From Parabacteroides sp900760525 (GTDB taxonomy: Bacteria > Bacteroidota > Bacteroidia > Bacteroidales > Tannerellaceae): a stretch of DNA of 64,000 nt. The notes beneath the pieces are model-generated. The model saw nothing but the letters and a program-made list of their open reading frames with translations, made no database searches and was not told the DNA's origin. The stretch covers positions 2,728,001 to 2,792,000 of the forward strand of contig NZ_CP187555.1 of NCBI RefSeq assembly GCF_049860805.1, read 5' to 3'. Made by a program: the position numbers and the translations under genes. Below are positions 42,443 through 50,770 of this stretch, in pieces; positions within the stretch are counted from its first letter, which is position 1; every line of letters begins with the position of its first letter.

Positions 42443-43282
42443 TCAGTTATCAGCCCGATGCACAGTAAGTTGCGGGAACGGGAAGTTGATGCCTTTTTCA
42501 TTAAATGTAGCATAAACAGCCTGATTTATTCCGAAATAGACATCCCAATAATCCGAGCTTTCCACCCATACACGGACGACAACATTCACACTGCTGTCCG
42601 CCAATGCATGTAAGGCAATGAAAGGAGCCGGATCAGCCAAAATGCGGGAGTCACGGGCAAGGATCGTTTCGATCACCGCCTTTACCTTATCATAGTCTTC
42701 GCCATAATCGACACCGAACGTCCAGTCCACGCGGCGGGTAGCCTGCCGGCTGAAGTTCGTAACCGCTCCGCTACTCAACGATCCGTTCGGGATATACACC
42801 ATTTTATTATCGGGTGTCGCCAGAATCGTGTGGAAAATCTGGATTTCCTTCACCGTACCGCCTGTGCCCTGTGCCTCAATATAGTCACCAACCTTGAAAG
42901 GCTTAAACAACAGGATGATCAATCCGCCCGCAAAGTTCGCCAGGTTGCCGCTCAAAGCCATACCGACAGCGACACCGGCAGAAGCGAGCAGAGCGGCAAA
43001 CGAAGTGGTCTGCACACCCAGTGCACCGACAACCGAGATGATCAATAAAATAGTCAGGACAACATTTACCAAACTTCCGACAAAGGTCTTCACCGAAGGT
43101 TCGATATCCCGTTTCAGCAAAACCCGTTTTATCAGTTTGTTCACCAAGTTAATCAGGAGACGCCCGACTATAAAAACCAAAAACGCCTTGATAAGCGTCC
43201 ATCCCAATGCCGCCCCTTGCGTCATCAGGGAATTAAAAATACCTTCCAAACCATGTGAAAAGTCTATTGCTGCTACAATCAT
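42443..43282 (-). CDS. Small mechanosensitive channel, MscS family
   Basis: 279 aa. Three N-terminal transmembrane segments are visible. The pore helix is Gly/Ala-rich (LLASAGVAVGMALSGNLANF), followed by the beta domain GDYIEAQGTGGTVKEIQIFH and the signature IPNGSLSSGAVTNFS. Length matches E. coli MscS (286 aa). It relieves turgor in the inner membrane after osmotic downshock. Single gene with a -7 box at 43356-43363. Confidence 0.93.
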   Translation of the reverse strand: MIVAAIDFSHGLEGIFNSLMTQGAALGWTLIKAFLVFIVGRLLINLVNKLIKRVLLKRDIEPSVKTFVGSLVNVVLTILLIISVVGALGVQTTSFAALLASAGVAVGMALSGNLANFAGGLIILLFKPFKVGDYIEAQGTGGTVKEIQIFHTILATPDNKMVYIPNGSLSSGAVTNFSRQATRRVDWTFGVDYGEDYDKVKAVIETILARDSRILADPAPFIALHALADSSVNVVVRVWVESSDYWDVYFGINQAVYATFNEKGINFPFPQLTVHRADN

Positions 43283-43355
43283 AATTATTTGTATTTATGG
43301 AAATTCATACTTATTACATAACAGTCATTCTTTCTAAAAGTATTAGAAATTGTAG

Positions 43356-43363
43356 CAAAGGTA
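43356..43363 (-). promoter_or_regulatory. Probable -7 box of the MscS-like gene
   Basis: Minus-strand TACCTTTG with a near-match TTTA 19 bases upstream (43383-43386). Confidence 0.5.
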
Positions 43364-43403
43364 TAAAGTTTTTTTATTCTAATAAAGAACCGATTTTATT
43401 ATG

Positions 43404-43411
43404 TAGTTTTG
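43404..43411 (+). promoter_or_regulatory. Probable -7 box of the TPR gene
   Basis: TAGTTTTG, 34 bases before the ATG at 43446; it lies back to back with the mscS promoter. No -33 TTTG seen. Confidence 0.45.
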
Positions 43412-43445
43412 CAATCGGTCAGATAACAGATATAAACGATAGAGA

Positions 43446-44267
43446 ATGAGGACTTTCTTGATTATTATAGGTTTGTTCCTATTTATAGGGAATAGCTTTG
43501 CGCAATCATACGAAGAATTAATAGAGAAAAGCTACGACTTCGTAGATAAAGGCGACTTAGTGTCCGCAGAGGAGAGCCTGAAAACGGCCATGCGCAAAGA
43601 ACCGGCCAACCCGCTGAACTATGCCCTGCTCACGAACCTCGGAACCATACAGCGCCGGCAGGGGAAGTTGCAGGACGCGCTCATCTCCTACACTTCCGCG
43701 TTGAGCGGCCATACCAAGAACATCACCATTCTCGAAAACCGGGCTTCCCTTTACACCGAACTGGGAGAAACGGAAAAAGCGTTGAACGATTATAACACGC
43801 TACTGATAGAAGATCCGGAACATCAAGAGGCGCTTTATTGTCGCGGGCTGCTCTATATACAGTTACAAAATTATATGTGGGCGGAACAGGACTTCGACAA
43901 GATCTTGGAAGTAAACGAGAAATCAGTCCGTGCCCGCCTCGGCCATGCCATCCTGGAAAAGATGCGCGGGAACTTTGACGAAAGCGAACGGATATTCAAC
44001 TACCTCATCAGCGAAATGCCCCGCGACTGGGTGCTCTACGAAGGGCGTGCAGACCTGTATTTCATGATGGGCAAGAACGCACGCGCCATGGCGGATATAG
44101 AGAAAGTCTTTACCGAAAGCAAACCGACAGCCAACCTCTATGTACTGAGAGGCAAGATCAAACTGGCACAATACGAAAAAGAACGGGCAGCCATCGATTT
44201 CAAGAAAGCCGAATCGATGGGATATAATAAGGAAGTAATCAAGGAGTTGATGAAACTGGCCCAATAA
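43446..44267 (+). CDS. Periplasmic tetratricopeptide-repeat protein
   Basis: 273 aa. Signal peptide IIIGLFLFIGNSFAQ. At least five TPR units follow, with the usual spacing of Ala/Gly/Tyr (e.g. GTIQRRQGKLQDALISYTSA, LYTELGETEKALNDYNTLL). A protein-protein interaction scaffold in the periplasm; partner unknown. An acyltransferase gene follows 46 bases later. Confidence 0.85.
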   Translation: MRTFLIIIGLFLFIGNSFAQSYEELIEKSYDFVDKGDLVSAEESLKTAMRKEPANPLNYALLTNLGTIQRRQGKLQDALISYTSALSGHTKNITILENRASLYTELGETEKALNDYNTLLIEDPEHQEALYCRGLLYIQLQNYMWAEQDFDKILEVNEKSVRARLGHAILEKMRGNFDESERIFNYLISEMPRDWVLYEGRADLYFMMGKNARAMADIEKVFTESKPTANLYVLRGKIKLAQYEKERAAIDFKKAESMGYNKEVIKELMKLAQ

Positions 44268-44313
44268 TAAGCAAACAAATATTTTCTAACAAACTTAAAT
44301 CATCTTACTTATT

Positions 44314-45387
44314 ATGCAGAAAGACGCTAAACGCAATTTTGCGCTCGATGTACTGCGGGTTCTGGCCTGCTACATGGTAATCCAGGTACACACCGGAGAG
44401 TTTTATTATATCGGTCCGGTCGGGGATGTGATAAAAGGGGAGAATGCTTTTTGGGTAGACCTTTATAACTCGGTCTGCCGTTCGGCTGTCCCTCTGTTCG
44501 TAATGCTGACCGGCTATTTCCTCCTTCCCGTAAAAGACGAACCGGCGCAATTCTTCCGCAGACGCTTCACCCGCGTAGTCATACCTTTTATATTCTGGTG
44601 CATCGCTTATTCATTCTATCAGTTCTTCCGGGGACAGGTCGACTTTGCAACCGCCTGTGTAAACATCCTCAAAATCCCTGTAAACTTCGGGACACAGGTG
44701 GGACATCTCTGGTACGTCTATATGCTGATGGGGTTGTATCTCTTCGCCCCTATCATTTCGCCCTGGTTAAAGACGGCTTCGCGAAAGAGCATCGAGCTGT
44801 ATCTCGGTATATGGGCGTTTTCTTTGTGTGTGCCTTACATCCATCTGGTATTCCCGGAAGTATTAGGAGAATGTTTCTGGAACGGGACTCCGATGTTATA
44901 TTACTTCTCCGGCCTGTTGGGATATATGATACTGGCTTATTACTTGCGGGTATACGCTTCCGAACGGAAAAGCTGGAACCTGCCGGTCGGCATCGCTTTG
45001 CTGGCAGTGGGTTATTTCATTACCTGGTACGGTTTCCACGAACGGTTATCGACAGCCGAATATGTCCCGCAGCTGGAAATCACCTGGGGATACGAGACTA
45101 TTAATGTCGCAATGGTGGCAACGGGGATTTTCCTGTTGATTAAGAACATCCGGATCAAGAACCCGGATTCATCCTGCGGAAGGTTGGTTACGGATATATC
45201 GATTAAGAGTTACGGGATTTATCTGGTACATATCATGTTGCTGAATCTGTTTTATGACCTGTTGAACAGCCTGTTCGACAGCGCCATGATCAAGATACCG
45301 TTAATCGCGATCTGCACTTTCATCACTTCTTATTTAGTTATTAAGGCCCTTTCTTATCTGCCGAAGAGCAAATACATAATCGGATAA
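44314..45387 (+). CDS. Membrane acyltransferase (acyltransferase 3 family)
   Basis: 357 aa with about ten transmembrane helices. The family's N-terminal block is present: ALDVLRVLACYMVIQVHTGE, including the His taken as catalytic in the family (R...H). It is OafA/WecH-like and transfers acetyl or other acyl groups to surface sugars or lipids across the membrane. Substrate unknown. May be co-transcribed with the TPR gene. Confidence 0.88.
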   Translation: MQKDAKRNFALDVLRVLACYMVIQVHTGEFYYIGPVGDVIKGENAFWVDLYNSVCRSAVPLFVMLTGYFLLPVKDEPAQFFRRRFTRVVIPFIFWCIAYSFYQFFRGQVDFATACVNILKIPVNFGTQVGHLWYVYMLMGLYLFAPIISPWLKTASRKSIELYLGIWAFSLCVPYIHLVFPEVLGECFWNGTPMLYYFSGLLGYMILAYYLRVYASERKSWNLPVGIALLAVGYFITWYGFHERLSTAEYVPQLEITWGYETINVAMVATGIFLLIKNIRIKNPDSSCGRLVTDISIKSYGIYLVHIMLLNLFYDLLNSLFDSAMIKIPLIAICTFITSYLVIKALSYLPKSKYIIG

Positions 45388-45392
45388 ATATC

Positions 45393-45433
45393 TTTAGGCA
45401 CGGATTTCACAGAGTTAGTAATCCGTGCCTAAA
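45393..45433. repeat. Inverted repeat (TAGGCACGGATT family), likely bidirectional terminator
   Basis: TTTAGGCACGGATT (45393-45406) and its exact complement (45420-45433). The arms share the core of the 36647-36726 element. It lies between the convergent acyltransferase and leuB genes. Confidence 0.8.
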
Positions 45434-45470
45434 TTATGTCAATTAGCAAGCGGGATTTAGTCTTGTCCCC

Positions 45471-46532
45471 TTACTTCTTCCCGATATAGTCGACAATCCA
45501 TGCGCCGACCTCTTTCGTGCCATATTTTGCACCGCCTTCCACCTGGATTTCGGGAGTACGCACATTAGCGTCCAGCGAAGCATCCACAGCCTCGCGGATC
45601 AAAGCGCCCTCCGCCTTGCAACCGAAATACTCGAACAACATGGCTACCGAAAGGATCTGTGCCAACGGGTTGGCGATATTCAGTCCTTTAGCCTGCGGCC
45701 ATGAGCCATGAATCGGTTCGAATACCGGAGTGCTTTCGCCTGTCGAAGCAGAAGGGAGCAAGCCCATGGAACCACTGATGCAAGAGCCTTCGTCGGTAAG
45801 GATATCGCCAAACGTATTCTCCGTCACCATGACATCGAAGAATTTGGGTTCCTGGATCATACGCATAGCCGCATTGTCGACATACATATAGTCGGTCTGA
45901 ACCTCCGGATATAAGGGAGCCATCTCCTGCGCAATCTGGCGCCACAGGCGTGAAGAGGCCAGGACGTTCGCCTTATCGACCACTGTCAGATGTTTCTTAC
46001 GCTGCATGGCATATTCGAAACCGACTTTCAAGATGCGCTCGATCTCTGGGCGAGTGTACATATTGGTATCGTAAGCCTTATCGTTATCCTGATATTTTTC
46101 TCCGAAATACATCCCCCCGGTCAGTTCACGGATGCACAAGAAATCCGCCCCGTCCACCAAGTCGGCCCGAAGCGGTGATTTGTGCAGCAGGCACTTAAAG
46201 GTTTGTACGGGCCGGATATTGGCAAACAAGCCCAGTTTCTTACGCATAGCCAACAATCCCTGTTCGGGACGCACTTTGGCTGTCGGATCGTTATCGAACT
46301 TCGGATCACCTACAGCAGAGAACAGCACGGCATCGGCCTTTTCACAAATCCGGTACGTTTCTTCCGGGAAAGGGTCGCCCACCTTGTCGATCGCATCAGC
46401 CCCGCAAAGAGCATATTCATAACGGACTTCGTGTCCGAATTTCTTACAAACGGCACTCATCACATCCACACCTTGTGCAGATATTTCAGGACCGATCCCG
46501 TCGCCGGGAAGTACTGCAATATTCAATTTCAT
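45471..46532 (-). CDS. leuB: 3-isopropylmalate dehydrogenase
   Basis: 353 aa. Oxidises and decarboxylates 3-isopropylmalate to 2-oxoisocaproate in leucine synthesis (NAD, Mg). The start LPGDGIGPEISAQGV, the substrate loop RELTGGMYFGE, the metal site NTFGDILTDEGS and the NAD-binding PIHGSWPQAKG are all seen. Last gene of the leu operon, 17 bases after mgsA. Confidence 0.97.
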   Translation of the reverse strand: MKLNIAVLPGDGIGPEISAQGVDVMSAVCKKFGHEVRYEYALCGADAIDKVGDPFPEETYRICEKADAVLFSAVGDPKFDNDPTAKVRPEQGLLAMRKKLGLFANIRPVQTFKCLLHKSPLRADLVDGADFLCIRELTGGMYFGEKYQDNDKAYDTNMYTRPEIERILKVGFEYAMQRKKHLTVVDKANVLASSRLWRQIAQEMAPLYPEVQTDYMYVDNAAMRMIQEPKFFDVMVTENTFGDILTDEGSCISGSMGLLPSASTGESTPVFEPIHGSWPQAKGLNIANPLAQILSVAMLFEYFGCKAEGALIREAVDASLDANVRTPEIQVEGGAKYGTKEVGAWIVDYIGKK

Positions 46533-46549
46533 ATTCGTTTGTTATGTTA

Positions 46550-46993
46550 TTAATCTCTTTTAAAATAGACATATTTAGGTTCTGTCGGGACGTAGTTCTC
46601 ATCATCCCACAGCGAACTTGTAATCATCAGGTCGGCGCTATACCGATTACAAGCGATAGGCACGTTATGGACACGGCATTGGCGAAGCAACATCTGAATG
46701 TCGGCCTCGTGCGGTTGCGGGTTCAGGTCATCGATCAGGAATACGGCAAGGTCTATTTCCTTCCGCACGACCATCGCAGCGATTTCAGCATCTCCACCCA
46801 GCGGGCCGGAGTGCATGCAGGTGATATCCGCCGGAACCCCCTTTTCTTCCATTGCCTGGCGAACGAGGTTTCCGGTTGTTCCGGTACATACAATGTGATG
46901 ATGGGAAAGAAATTCAGCATTGTGAACCGCCCATTCTACCATGTCAGCCTTCCGGTTGTCGTGCGCTACAAGCGCAATTGTTAACTTCTTCAT
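46550..46993 (-). CDS. mgsA: Methylglyoxal synthase
   Basis: 147 aa. Converts dihydroxyacetone phosphate to methylglyoxal and phosphate. Typical motifs: ALVAHDNRKADMVEW, TGTTGNLV (phosphate binding), SGPLGGDAEI (catalytic Asp) and FLIDDLNPQPHEADI. It sits between the second IPMS-like gene and leuB in the leu operon, a placement without obvious pathway logic. Upstream gap of 96 bases holds an inverted 8-base repeat element. Confidence 0.95.
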   Translation of the reverse strand: MKKLTIALVAHDNRKADMVEWAVHNAEFLSHHHIVCTGTTGNLVRQAMEEKGVPADITCMHSGPLGGDAEIAAMVVRKEIDLAVFLIDDLNPQPHEADIQMLLRQCRVHNVPIACNRYSADLMITSSLWDDENYVPTEPKYVYFKRD

Positions 46994-47006
46994 AACTTCA
47001 ATATTT

Positions 47007-47092
47007 AATAATTTGCCAATGTGCCAATGTACCGATGTGCTGATGTAGCAATTTTTCTTTCATTGGCACATTAGCAAATTGGCACATTATTA
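47007..47092. repeat. 8-base tandem repeat with inverted counterpart
   Basis: GCCAATGT, GCCAATGT, ACCGATGT, GCTGATGT and AGCAATTT lie in tandem at 47015-47054. An inverted copy (TTGGCACATTAGCAAATTGG) follows at 47064-47083, so the whole gap can fold on itself. It fills the mgsA upstream gap and ends at the stop of the preceding gene. Confidence 0.75.
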
Positions 47093-48598
47093 TTGTTCTA
47101 TCTTGTTCAGCATCTTCAAAGTCGCCTTGATGGCAGCTTCCGTCTGGTCCGCATCGAGGCCGCGGGTCTTAAAGTCCACTCCTGCATAATTCCAGCTGAT
47201 GATGGTCTGCACGAAAGCATCGGTTCGTCCGCCGGGGGGTATGGAAACGGAGTAGTTGGTCAGCATCGGGAAAGGACGGCCCAGATCGGTATAGATCTTC
47301 CGGAGGGCACGCACGAAAGCATCGTACTGTCCGTCACCGGAAGCCGATTCCTGATAGGCTTCGCCGTTGATCTCTATCTTCAGGGTGGCGACCGGTTTCA
47401 GCCCCTGCGCCAAAGACAGGGAATAATTCAAGATGCGGATGCGCTGGTCGGCCATCGTATCGTGATGGAGCACATCGCTGATAATATACGGAAGATCTTC
47501 CGTCGTAACCATTTCTTTCTTATCACCCAGCTCGATGATCCGCTCGGTCACTTTACGCATGGAGTTCTCGTCGATGTCGATCCCCAGCGATTCGAGGTTC
47601 TTGCGGATATTCGCCTTGCCGGAGGTTTTGCCGAGTGCATATTCGCGGACACGGCCGAAACGTTCGGGCAGGAGGTCGTTGCAATACAAGTTGTTCTTGC
47701 TGTCTCCGTCGGCATGGACACCGGCGCATTGCGTAAAGACATGTTCGCCGATAATCGGTTTGTTAGGCGGGATATGGACACCGGAGAAGGTTTCCACAAG
47801 GCGGCTGGCGTAATTAATCCGCTCTTCCCTGAGCGTCGTCTCCATTCCCAACTGGTCTTTCAATACGGCAAGCACGCTGCTGAGCGGGGCATTTCCGGCG
47901 CGTTCACCGAGTCCGTTCAACGTGGTATGAAGGCCTTCTATGCCGGCACGGACGGCGGAGTAAACGTTCGCAACCGCCAGGTCGTAGTCGTTATGGGCAT
48001 GGAAATCGAACTTCAGGTCCGGATAGCGTGTAACCATTGCCTTGCAATACTCGTAGGTGTTGCCGGGGTTCAGGATGCCGAGCGTATCGGGCAACATGAA
48101 ACGGCTGATCGGCAGGTCGCGGAGCGAATCGACGAACTGATAAACATATTCGGGCGAGTTCTTGATACCGTTCGACCAGTCTTCCAGATAGACGTTCACG
48201 GCGATTCCCCGTTCGGTAGCCAGGTTGATGACGGAGCGAATATCGGCGAAATGCTGTTCGGGAGTCTTACGGAGCTGCTCAGTCACATGCTTGTAAGAGC
48301 CTTTGCAAAGCAGGTTTACCACACGGCATCCGGCCGCTTCGATCCAGTCGAGCGAGACGTTGCCATCCACAAAGCCGAGCACTTCGAGCTTCTGAATGTT
48401 CCCGGTACGTTCCGCCCAGGAAGCCACGCGCTTCACGGCCTCGAACTCGCCGTCCGAGACACGCGCAGAGGCGATCTCCAGACGGTTCACGCCCAGGTCG
48501 AGCAATGCCTGTGCAATGCTCAGCTTCTCATGCGCCGCAAAAGAAACGCCCGATGTCTGTTCCCCGTCGCGCAGGGTGGTATCCATTATTTCTATCAT
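47090..48598 (-). CDS. 2-isopropylmalate / (R)-citramalate synthase-like protein
   Basis: 502 aa of the DRE-TIM family: DTTLRDGEQTSG (metal and acyl-CoA site), FDFHAHNDYDLA (HxH metal ligands), GLGERAGNAPL, and a C-terminal LeuA-type allosteric domain. It condenses acetyl-CoA with a 2-oxoacid. Since leuA is encoded upstream, this second enzyme may use pyruvate (citramalate route to isoleucine) or another oxoacid; that is inferred. It overlaps leuD by four bases. Confidence 0.85.
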   Translation of the reverse strand: MIEIMDTTLRDGEQTSGVSFAAHEKLSIAQALLDLGVNRLEIASARVSDGEFEAVKRVASWAERTGNIQKLEVLGFVDGNVSLDWIEAAGCRVVNLLCKGSYKHVTEQLRKTPEQHFADIRSVINLATERGIAVNVYLEDWSNGIKNSPEYVYQFVDSLRDLPISRFMLPDTLGILNPGNTYEYCKAMVTRYPDLKFDFHAHNDYDLAVANVYSAVRAGIEGLHTTLNGLGERAGNAPLSSVLAVLKDQLGMETTLREERINYASRLVETFSGVHIPPNKPIIGEHVFTQCAGVHADGDSKNNLYCNDLLPERFGRVREYALGKTSGKANIRKNLESLGIDIDENSMRKVTERIIELGDKKEMVTTEDLPYIISDVLHHDTMADQRIRILNYSLSLAQGLKPVATLKIEINGEAYQESASGDGQYDAFVRALRKIYTDLGRPFPMLTNYSVSIPPGGRTDAFVQTIISWNYAGVDFKTRGLDADQTEAAIKATLKMLNKIEQ

Positions 48599-49197
48599 AA
48601 TTCTTTATTACTGCGTTCCCTTTCGAATGCTTCGATCTTCGCTTTATTGGATAACAAGTAGTCGATGTCGTCGAGGCCGTTCACCAAGCAGTCTTTTTTA
48701 TAGGCATTGATGTCGAAGTGCTCGCTCTTACCGGTCGCCTTATTGGTGATGGTTTGGGCGGGCAGATTGACTTCGACTTCTGTTTTCGGATCGGCAAAAA
48801 TCGATTCGAAAAGTTCGGCTAAGAACGGTTCGCTAACCACTACAGGAAGAACAAAATTGTTCAATTCATTGTTTTTGTGGATATCCGCAAAGAAGCTGGA
48901 CACGACAACCCGGAACCCGTAATCAGCAATCGCCCATGCCGCGTGCTCACGGCTGGAGCCCGAACCGAAGTTCTTCCCTGCCACTAAGATCTGTCCGCCG
49001 TAGGTCGGATCGTTCAGGACAAACGATTCGATTTTGTTACCCTGCTTGTCGTACCGCCAGTCGCGGAACAGGTTTTCACCGAACCCCTTCTTGTCGGTAG
49101 CCTTCAGGAAGCGGGCAGGAATGATCTGGTCCGTATCCACATTCTCAAGGGGAAGAGGGACGCAGGTCGATGTTATGATGTTGAATTTCTGTTTCAT
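48595..49197 (-). CDS. leuD: 3-isopropylmalate dehydratase small subunit
   Basis: 200 aa. With LeuC it isomerises 2- to 3-isopropylmalate. Swivel-domain motifs: VDTDQIIPARFL, GSGSSREHAAWAI and the expected C-terminal length. It is separated from leuC by 165 bases that carry repeat array C, an unusual gap for subunits of one enzyme. Confidence 0.96.
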   Translation of the reverse strand: MKQKFNIITSTCVPLPLENVDTDQIIPARFLKATDKKGFGENLFRDWRYDKQGNKIESFVLNDPTYGGQILVAGKNFGSGSSREHAAWAIADYGFRVVVSSFFADIHKNNELNNFVLPVVVSEPFLAELFESIFADPKTEVEVNLPAQTITNKATGKSEHFDINAYKKDCLVNGLDDIDYLLSNKAKIEAFERERSNKEL

Positions 49198-49255
49198 TTC
49201 TCTTTATCAATTTTATTGTTTTACTATTTCGTTTCGGACAAATCCTCTGTGCCGG

Positions 49256-49347
49256 GTTACACAGGGTGTCTGTGTAACGTTACCCTCGAGGCATGTGTAA
49301 CGTTACCCACGATGCATGTGTAGCGTTACACAGGGCGTCGGTGTAGC
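49256..49347. repeat. Hairpin repeat array C: four tandem 23-base units
   Basis: Units at 49256-49278, 49279-49301, 49302-49324 and 49325-49347, each exactly 23 bases. All start GTTAC and end GTGTAAC or GTGTAGC. Unit 1 is a perfect 9-base hairpin GTTACACAG/CTGTGTAAC with a 5-base loop. It lies between leuC and leuD inside the leu operon, so it is transcribed with it. Confidence 0.87.
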
Positions 49348-49362
49348 ACGGTACATCCGGCC

Positions 49363-50760
49363 TTATCCAATCAAGGTCCTCGGATCGGTGATTTCCCCTG
49401 TCACCGCTGCTGCCGCTGCCACTAACGGACCGGCCAGGATCGTACGGGCACCCGGTCCCTGGCGTCCTTCGAAGTTACGATTGCTTGTCGAGACGGCATA
49501 TTTTCCTGCCGGGATCTTATCATCGTTCATCGCCAGGCAAGCCGAACATCCCGGTTGGCGGAGTTGGAAGCCAGCCTCTTCAAATATCTTGTCCAACCCC
49601 TCTTCGCGAATCTGCGCATCTACCATCCAGGAGCCGGGAACCAGCCAGGCGATCACATGATCGGCTTTCTTCCGTCCCTTTACAATAGAAGCGAAAGCGC
49701 GGAAATCTTCGATACGTCCATTGGTGCAAGAACCTAAGAACACATAATCGATCTTCTTGCCGAGCAACGATTCACCCGGTTCGAAGCCCATATATCCCAT
49801 CGATTTCATAAAAGACGTTTTAGCCACCTCGTTCATGCCTTCGACAGTCGGGATCGTTTGCGTGACGCCCATGCCCATACCCGGATTGGTTCCATAGGTC
49901 ACCATCGGCTCGATATCGGCCGCATTAAACAGGATTTCTTTGTCAAACACGGCATCATCGCCGCTCTTCAACGTTTTCCAATAGGCAACCGCCTTGTCCC
50001 ATTCTTCGCCTACCGGAGCATTTTCACGTCCTTTGAGATAGGCAAAGGTTGTTTCATCGGGCGCGATCATCCCGCCGCGTGCCCCCATTTCGATAGACAG
50101 GTTGCACAAAGTCAGACGGCCTTCCATCGTCAGGCTGCGGATCGCCGATCCGCCATATTCGATGAAATATCCGGTGGCGCCGCTGGTCGTCACTTTCGAC
50201 ATGATATAGAGAGCGACATCCTTTGCCGTCACCCCTTTTCCAAGATTACCTTCCACACGGATACGCATGGTTTTCGGCTTTGCCTGCAAGATACACTGTG
50301 AAGCCATCACCATTTCCACTTCACTGGTCCCGATACCGAAAGCGACCGCTCCGACCGCTCCGTGGGTAGAGGTGTGCGAGTCGCCGCAAACGATCGTCAT
50401 CCCCGGCAAGGTCAGTCCGCGTTCCGGACCTACCACGTGGATGATGCCGTTGCGTTCATCCATCATCCCATAATGCGTCAACCCGAATTCGAAAGCATTC
50501 TTAGCCAACGTATCGACCTGATTCTTCGAAACAGGATCTTCGATCGGTTTGTCCTGATCGTGTGTCGGCGTGTTATGGTCCGGCATACAATAGATACGTT
50601 CCGGACGGAGCGGTTTCAAACCACGTGCACGCATACCGGCAAAGGCTTGCGGACTGGTTACTTCATGACAGTACAACCTGTCGATGTAAAGCTGTGTGGG
50701 TCCCTCTTCGATCGTTGTCACCACGTGGGAATCCCAGATTTTGTCGAATAATGTATTCAT
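49363..50760 (-). CDS. leuC: 3-isopropylmalate dehydratase large subunit
   Basis: 465 aa aconitase-family subunit. The three Fe-S cysteines are seen in VFLGSCTNGRIEDF and RQPGCSACLAMN, with CGDSHTSTHGAVGA upstream. Forms the [4Fe-4S] enzyme with LeuD in leucine synthesis. Starts 10 bases after leuA. Confidence 0.97.
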   Translation of the reverse strand: MNTLFDKIWDSHVVTTIEEGPTQLYIDRLYCHEVTSPQAFAGMRARGLKPLRPERIYCMPDHNTPTHDQDKPIEDPVSKNQVDTLAKNAFEFGLTHYGMMDERNGIIHVVGPERGLTLPGMTIVCGDSHTSTHGAVGAVAFGIGTSEVEMVMASQCILQAKPKTMRIRVEGNLGKGVTAKDVALYIMSKVTTSGATGYFIEYGGSAIRSLTMEGRLTLCNLSIEMGARGGMIAPDETTFAYLKGRENAPVGEEWDKAVAYWKTLKSGDDAVFDKEILFNAADIEPMVTYGTNPGMGMGVTQTIPTVEGMNEVAKTSFMKSMGYMGFEPGESLLGKKIDYVFLGSCTNGRIEDFRAFASIVKGRKKADHVIAWLVPGSWMVDAQIREEGLDKIFEEAGFQLRQPGCSACLAMNDDKIPAGKYAVSTSNRNFEGRQGPGARTILAGPLVAAAAAVTGEITDPRTLIG

Positions 50761-50770
50761 ATTTATCAGT

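Noticed and set aside
47093..48661. 522-aa open frame on the plus strand opposite the IPMS-like gene
   Set aside because: It mirrors a strongly supported gene on the other strand and has no family features.
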